Shown here: positions 60,384 to 64,000 of the stretch, piece after piece | How positions within the stretch are numbered: position 1 is the stretch's first letter | Layout: each line of letters begins with the position of its first letter | Origin: Brevibacillus centrosporus | GTDB lineage: Bacteria; Bacillota; Bacilli; Brevibacillales; Brevibacillaceae | Assembly (NCBI RefSeq): GCF_003710815.1 | Contig: NZ_RHHP01000023.1 | Coordinates: 124,001-188,000 of the forward strand | Direction of reading: 5' to 3' | Length of the DNA: 64,000 bases | The notes under the pieces: model-generated | Seen by the model: the letters and a program-made list of their open reading frames with translations, nothing else | Database searches by the model: none | What the model was told of the DNA's origin: nothing | Translations under genes and position numbers: made by a program

Positions 60384-60983
60384 ATGATGCATCCCGATAC
60401 CGAGTTGCGCTATATCAATGATCAAATCGGGTATGGCGTGTTTGCGACCAAATTCATTCCCAAAGGGACAATCGTGTGGGCGATGGATGATCTGGATCAG
60501 GTATTGGATCCGGCATTCGTGGAAACACTGGATCCATTACGAAAACAGGACGTGCAGAAATATTCGTTTAAAAATCAGTTCGGAAAGTACATCCTGTGCT
60601 GGGATAAAGCTCGATACGTGAACCACAGCTTCCACGCGACATGTGTAGCGACGATGTACGATATGGAGCTGGCTGCACGTGACATTCATCCAGGAGAAGA
60701 ACTGACAGACGATTACGGAACGTTGAACTTGGATGAACCCTTTGACTGTTTACCGGAGGAAGGCACGGATCGTTCGAGAGTGATGCCAGACGATCTGCTG
60801 CGCTACTATCGACAATGGGATGAGATTGCAGCGGGAGCGTTCGAGCATTTCAATCATGTGGATCAACCGTTGTTACATCTGATACGTCCCGAGCACAGGA
60901 ACAAGCTGAACGCCATTCTGAATCATCATATGCCTGTAGATTCTGTGATTCAGCTCTATTACCGGCCTCCATCAAGAGCATAA
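60384..60983 (+). CDS. SET-domain protein
   Basis: 199 residues from ATG 60384 after AAGGAGTG. The SET methyltransferase motifs are in order: 'GYGVFATKFIPKGTIVWAMD' (motif I), 'RYVNHSFHATCVATMYDMEL' (NHS, cofactor site) and 'ELTDDYGTLN' (catalytic Tyr region). A C-terminal ~60-residue helical part follows, without post-SET Cys. SET proteins transfer methyl groups from SAM to lysines and are uncommon in Bacillales. The target is unknown. Monocistronic between terminators. Confidence 0.88.
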   Translation: MMHPDTELRYINDQIGYGVFATKFIPKGTIVWAMDDLDQVLDPAFVETLDPLRKQDVQKYSFKNQFGKYILCWDKARYVNHSFHATCVATMYDMELAARDIHPGEELTDDYGTLNLDEPFDCLPEEGTDRSRVMPDDLLRYYRQWDEIAAGAFEHFNHVDQPLLHLIRPEHRNKLNAILNHHMPVDSVIQLYYRPPSRA

Positions 60984-61000
60984 CTGCGCGAGTGTTTGAC

Positions 61001-61028
61001 ATCGGGCCGGTCACACGGCCCGATTTTG
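61001..61028 (+). terminator. Terminator after the SET gene
   Basis: ATCGGGCCG / CGGCCCGAT, 9 bp, loop GTCACA, followed by TTTGTT. Confidence 0.85.
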
Positions 61029-61055
61029 TTGAACTATGGAAGGAGAATCAGTATT

Positions 61056-61085
61056 ATGGAATGTAAAGGTGAAGTGAAAGGTTGA
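61056..61085 (+). CDS. Nine-codon leader ORF overlapping the glnS start
   Basis: ATG 61056 stands behind a strong AAGGAG (61040-61046) and encodes MECKGEVKG, ending at TGA 61083-61085. Its last bases overlap the TTG (61082) where glnS appears to begin, so ribosomes finishing the leader could restart on glnS. The best ribosome site of the region belongs to this ORF rather than to glnS. Confidence 0.45.
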   Translation: MECKGEVKG

Positions 61086-62749
61086 TTTCATTGGAAAACA
61101 AGGTAGCGTCATCTAACTTTATCCGAAATATTGTGATTGATGACTTGCAGGAAGGCAAAGTAAAAGAAGTCATTACCCGATTTCCTCCAGAACCGAACGG
61201 GTATCTTCATATTGGACATGCGAAAGCAATCATCCTGAACTTTGAATTGGCTCACGAGTTTTCCGGGAAAGCACACTTGCGTTTTGACGACACGAATCCG
61301 GTTAAGGAAGATACCGAATACGTCAATGCGATCAAGGAAGACGTGAAGTGGCTGGGCTTCGATTGGGACGGGCTGTTCTTCGCTTCTGATTACTTTGAGG
61401 AAATGTACAATCGTGCCGTTCTCCTTATCAAAAAGGGAAAAGCGTACGTGGATGATCTGTCGCCAGAGGACATGCGCAAGTACCGTGGGACATTGACGGA
61501 GCCAGGCGTGGATAGTCCTTTCCGCAATCGTTCTGTGGAGGAAAACCTCGACCTGTTTGCACGGATGCGCAACGGTGAGTTCAAGGACGGGGAAAAAGTT
61601 CTTCGTGCCAAGATCGACATGGCTTCTCCAAACTTCAACATGCGCGACCCGGTTCTCTACCGCATTTCCCATGCCTCCCACCACAACACAGGGGATAAAT
61701 GGTGCATCTATCCGATGTATGACTTTGCTCATCCACTGGAGGATGCCATCGAAGGAGTGACACACTCGCTCTGTTCCCTGGAGTTTGAAGACCACCGCCC
61801 TCTGTACGATTGGGTAGTGGCGGAGTGCGAAATGGAGCATGTGCCGCGTCAGTATGAGTTCGCTCGTCTGAATTTGACCAATACCGTCATGAGCAAGCGG
61901 AAGCTAAAGCAGCTCGTGGACGAAAATATTGTAGATGGCTGGGACGATCCGCGCATGCCTACCATTGCAGGATTCCGCCGCCGCGGCTACACACCTGAGG
62001 CGATTCGTGCGTTCGCTCGCGAAGTAGGGGTAGCCCGCAGCAACAGTACCGTCGATGAAAAAATGCTCGAGCACTTCATCCGGGAAGACTTGAAGCTCAA
62101 AGCGCCACGCACGATGGCTGTCTTGAACCCGTTGAAGGTCGTCATCACCAACTACCCAGAGGGCCAAGTGGAAATGCTGGAGGCAGAAATCAATCCGGAA
62201 AACGAAGAAATGGGCAACCGTCAAATTCCGTTTTCCCGCGAAATCTACATCGAGCAAGACGATTTCATGGAGAACCCGCCAAACAAGTATTTTCGCCTGT
62301 ACCCTGGAAACGAAGTGCGCCTGAAAAACGCGTATTTCATTAAGTGCAATGACGTAATCAAGGATGCAGATGGCAACGTGATCGAGATCCATTGCACCTA
62401 TGACCCGGAAACGAAGAGCGGAAGCGGCTTTACCGGACGCAAGGTCAAAGGAACCATCCATTGGGTGGAAGCTACGCAAGCGGTTCCGGCTGAATTCCGT
62501 TTGTACGAGCCTTTGATTCTCGATGAAGAGGAGAACGAGGGGACGTTCCTGGATAACATCAATCCGAATTCCCTCGAGGTGCTGAAAGGTTTCGTAGAAC
62601 CAAACATGAAGGAAACAAAACCGCAAGACAAATATCAATTCTTCCGCCATGGCTATTTCAACGTGGATTCAAAGGATACAAACGGTGACAAGCTCGTGTT
62701 CAACCGCATCGTATCGCTGAAGAGCTCGTTTGAACTGCCAAAGGCGTAA
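61082..62749 (+). CDS. glnS: Glutaminyl-tRNA synthetase
   Basis: 555 residues if begun at TTG 61082; TTG 61091 is an alternative. It charges tRNA-Gln with glutamine. Class I motifs: '[17 protein letters not shown]' (HIGH at 43-46) and '[14 protein letters not shown]' (KMSKS variant), with '[14 protein letters not shown]' and '[17 protein letters not shown]' typical of GlnRS. The C-terminal beta-barrel anticodon domain is complete. Most Bacilli lack GlnRS and use GluRS plus GatCAB, so this gene was probably acquired in the lineage. Confidence 0.95.
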   Translation: MISLENKVASSNFIRNIVIDDLQEGKVKEVITRFPPEPNGYLHIGHAKAIILNFELAHEFSGKAHLRFDDTNPVKEDTEYVNAIKEDVKWLGFDWDGLFFASDYFEEMYNRAVLLIKKGKAYVDDLSPEDMRKYRGTLTEPGVDSPFRNRSVEENLDLFARMRNGEFKDGEKVLRAKIDMASPNFNMRDPVLYRISHASHHNTGDKWCIYPMYDFAHPLEDAIEGVTHSLCSLEFEDHRPLYDWVVAECEMEHVPRQYEFARLNLTNTVMSKRKLKQLVDENIVDGWDDPRMPTIAGFRRRGYTPEAIRAFAREVGVARSNSTVDEKMLEHFIREDLKLKAPRTMAVLNPLKVVITNYPEGQVEMLEAEINPENEEMGNRQIPFSREIYIEQDDFMENPPNKYFRLYPGNEVRLKNAYFIKCNDVIKDADGNVIEIHCTYDPETKSGSGFTGRKVKGTIHWVEATQAVPAEFRLYEPLILDEEENEGTFLDNINPNSLEVLKGFVEPNMKETKPQDKYQFFRHGYFNVDSKDTNGDKLVFNRIVSLKSSFELPKA

Positions 62750-62775
62750 CGGGAAAATGCAACGGCAATAGAGAG

Positions 62776-62815
62776 ACGCTGCTGGTATGGGGAACTGTGC
62801 CAACAGCGTTTTTTT
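62776..62815 (+). terminator. Terminator of glnS
   Basis: ACGCTGCTGG pairs with CCAACAGCGT (one mismatch), followed by seven T. The repeat at 62810 begins in this T run. Confidence 0.85.
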
Positions 62816-62865
62816 AACGTATAGGAATTTATAAGCTTTAGGCTTATGAATTCCGGAGCGCATGA
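62810..62865 (+). repeat. 56-bp interspersed repeat, copy 2
   Basis: It is 50/56 identical to 22951-23006, with the same left end (TTTTTTAACGT), the inner inverted repeat (GAATTTATAAGC / GCTTATGAATTC) and right end (GGAGCGCATGA). The 5-base spacer is the most divergent part. It starts exactly in the glnS terminator T run. Confidence 0.8.
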
Positions 62866-62901
62866 CGAAGTGGTTTTAGTGGATATTCAGTTCATAATAG
62901 G

Positions 62902-62925
62902 TATAATTATTCATATTGTGAATAA
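62902..62925 (+). promoter_or_regulatory. -10 element and palindromic operator before the amino-acid permease
   Basis: TATAAT (62902-62907) is followed at once by TTATTCA-TATTG-TGAATAA (62907-62925), a perfect 7-bp inverted repeat at the expected transcription start. A repressor site is likely. The -35 is poor. Confidence 0.5.
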
Positions 62926-62939
62926 AAGGGGGACAGGTA

Positions 62940-64000
62940 GTGAACGGAACAACGGAGCTTCAGCGCAGTTTGAAATTATGGCATATCGTGGTGATCGGTC
63001 TTGGATATATGGCGCCAATGGCTGTTTTTGATACGTTTGGCATTGTAGCACAAGAGACGGGAGGACATGTCCCGGCAGCGTATGCCGTTACCCTGCTCGC
63101 GATCTTGTTTACAGCCGCAAGCTACGGGAAAATGGTGCGCGTCTTTCCTTCCGCAGGGACCGCTTACACGTATACGCAGGAGACGATTCATCCCTATGCT
63201 GGATTTTTGGTGGGATGGGCCTCTTTGCTGGACTATTTGTTTTTACCGATGATCAACGCGCTCTTAACCGGTGTGTACCTGTCATCTGTTTTTCCTGATG
63301 TCCCGACACATTGGTGGATTGTTGGCTTTATTCTTCTCATAACCTTGTTGAACGTATTTCGGGTCACCGTGACAGCATCGGTGAATTCCTTTCTGGTATT
63401 GTTTCAAATATCGGTTGTGGTTGTTTTTGCGGGATTGGCGATTCGCGGCTTGATGGGGGGAGGCGGAATCGAGCAGGTGTTTACGGTGCGCCCGTTTTTT
63501 TCGCCGGATTTATCGTTTGCGGCGCTGCTTTCGGGAGCCTCGATCCTTTGCTTCTCTTTCCTCGGGTTTGATGCGGTGACGACACTGACGGAGGAAACGG
63601 TCGATGCGAAGAAAACTATCCCCCGAGGTATTTTCCTCGTCGCTTTATGTGGTGGAGCGCTGTTTATCACAGCATCCTATTTTTCACAGTCGCTGTTTCC
63701 AGATGCTTCGGTCTTTTCTGACCCGGAAGCAGCGTCAGCAGAAATCGCCCTTTCGATCGGGGGAACGATTTTTCAGCTCGTCTTTTTGGCAGCTGCCTTG
63801 TCGTCTACATTGGCATCCGGGCTTGTTTCCGTCACCAGTGTTACACGTTTGCTGTACGCGATGGGACGGGACGGCTACCTGCCGAGAAAGTGGTTTGGCT
63901 ATATTCACCCCCGCTTGAAAACACCGTTGTACAATGTTTTGTTGGTCGGCCTGCTGATGACGGGGGCGCTGTTTTTGGACTTGCTCACGGCTACATCATT
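62940..64000 (+). CDS. APC-family amino-acid permease (3' end outside window)
   Basis: An open frame from GTG 62940 (AAAAGGGGGACAGG upstream) continues to the window end, 353 codons. It begins 'VNGTTELQRSLKLWHIVVIG' and has about ten hydrophobic helices so far. APC marks: 'LGYMAPMAVFDTFGIVAQET', 'VFPSAGTAYTYTQETI', 'FSFLGFDAVTTLTEETVDAK' and 'VTRLLYAMGRDGYLP'. The substrate is not identifiable. It is transcribed from its own promoter after the glnS terminator. Confidence 0.9.
   Translation, partial: MNGTTELQRSLKLWHIVVIGLGYMAPMAVFDTFGIVAQETGGHVPAAYAVTLLAILFTAASYGKMVRVFPSAGTAYTYTQETIHPYAGFLVGWASLLDYLFLPMINALLTGVYLSSVFPDVPTHWWIVGFILLITLLNVFRVTVTASVNSFLVLFQISVVVVFAGLAIRGLMGGGGIEQVFTVRPFFSPDLSFAALLSGASILCFSFLGFDAVTTLTEETVDAKKTIPRGIFLVALCGGALFITASYFSQSLFPDASVFSDPEAASAEIALSIGGTIFQLVFLAAALSSTLASGLVSVTSVTRLLYAMGRDGYLPRKWFGYIHPRLKTPLYNVLLVGLLMTGALFLDLLTATS

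Noticed and set aside
1..64000. Insertion sequences, prophage or CRISPR
   Set aside because: No transposase, integrase, Cas gene or regularly spaced repeat array was found; the only interspersed repeat is the 56-bp pair.

Overview
The window reads as chromosome of a Gram-positive, spore-former-type Bacillales bacterium, most likely Brevibacillus or a close Paenibacillaceae relative. The grounds are strong AGGAGG ribosome sites, frequent TTG and GTG starts, S-box and purine riboswitches, PurR-type boxes, a GlpP antiterminator and a Firmicute-type ethanolamine locus controlled by an EutW/EutV pair. The genus is an inference from gene style, not from a marker gene. I saw no rRNA, tRNA, CRISPR array, phage or intact insertion sequence.

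Layout. 1-2.6 kb: end of a Q/P/M-rich protein, a PH-domain protein and the DEAD-box helicase cshA. 2.7-10.05 kb: a complete mannitol PTS operon (mtlA-mtlR-mtlF-mtlD) that continues into ptsI and ptsH. 10.06-14 kb: a sulfatase and a YeiH-type exporter on the minus strand, with a divergent LysR regulator. 14-16.3 kb: a two-component system. 16.3-17.1 kb: a decayed SDR gene and a small secreted protein. 17.3-29.0 kb: an ethanolamine-utilization microcompartment locus (eutL, BMC-H, eutE, eutM, pduL, flavoprotein-like, eutN, eutS, eutP, then eutW-eutV, then eutA-eutB-eutC). Candidate EutV-type antiterminator hairpins overlap terminators before eutL and eutA. 29.1-30.4 kb: three unrecognised AT-rich genes.

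30.5-40.3 kb: an aminopeptidase, a scar joining two truncated genes (SDR and LysR), cardiolipin synthase, a purine-type permease without a normal 5' end, OsmC, a RocB-like M20 peptidase, IclR, a decayed lactone oxidase and a PLP aldolase. 40.5-42.1 kb: a guanine-type purine riboswitch with an apparent ON platform and altered core positions, upstream of an FAD-dependent dehydrogenase. 42.2-45.1 kb: MarR, a DUF3298-type protein and a chemoreceptor. 45.1-51.6 kb: an intact SAM-I riboswitch, then PurR-like boxes, then a BMP-type nucleoside ABC importer with a molybdopterin-fold enzyme and a nucleoside phosphorylase; this is the most suggestive candidate for an undescribed pathway. 51.6-53.8 kb: a SulP transporter with an ArsR regulator. 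53.8-60.2 kb: a glycerol-3-phosphate/glycerophosphodiester uptake operon led by glpP with its own leader terminator. 60.4-64 kb: a SET-domain protein, glnS with an overlapping 9-codon leader ORF, and an amino-acid permease cut by the window end.

The dominant themes are carbon, nitrogen and purine scavenging and control by transcript leaders: at least six leader attenuators or riboswitches can be drawn. Several genes are decaying (two SDRs, a LysR, a lactone oxidase, possibly the NCS2 permease).
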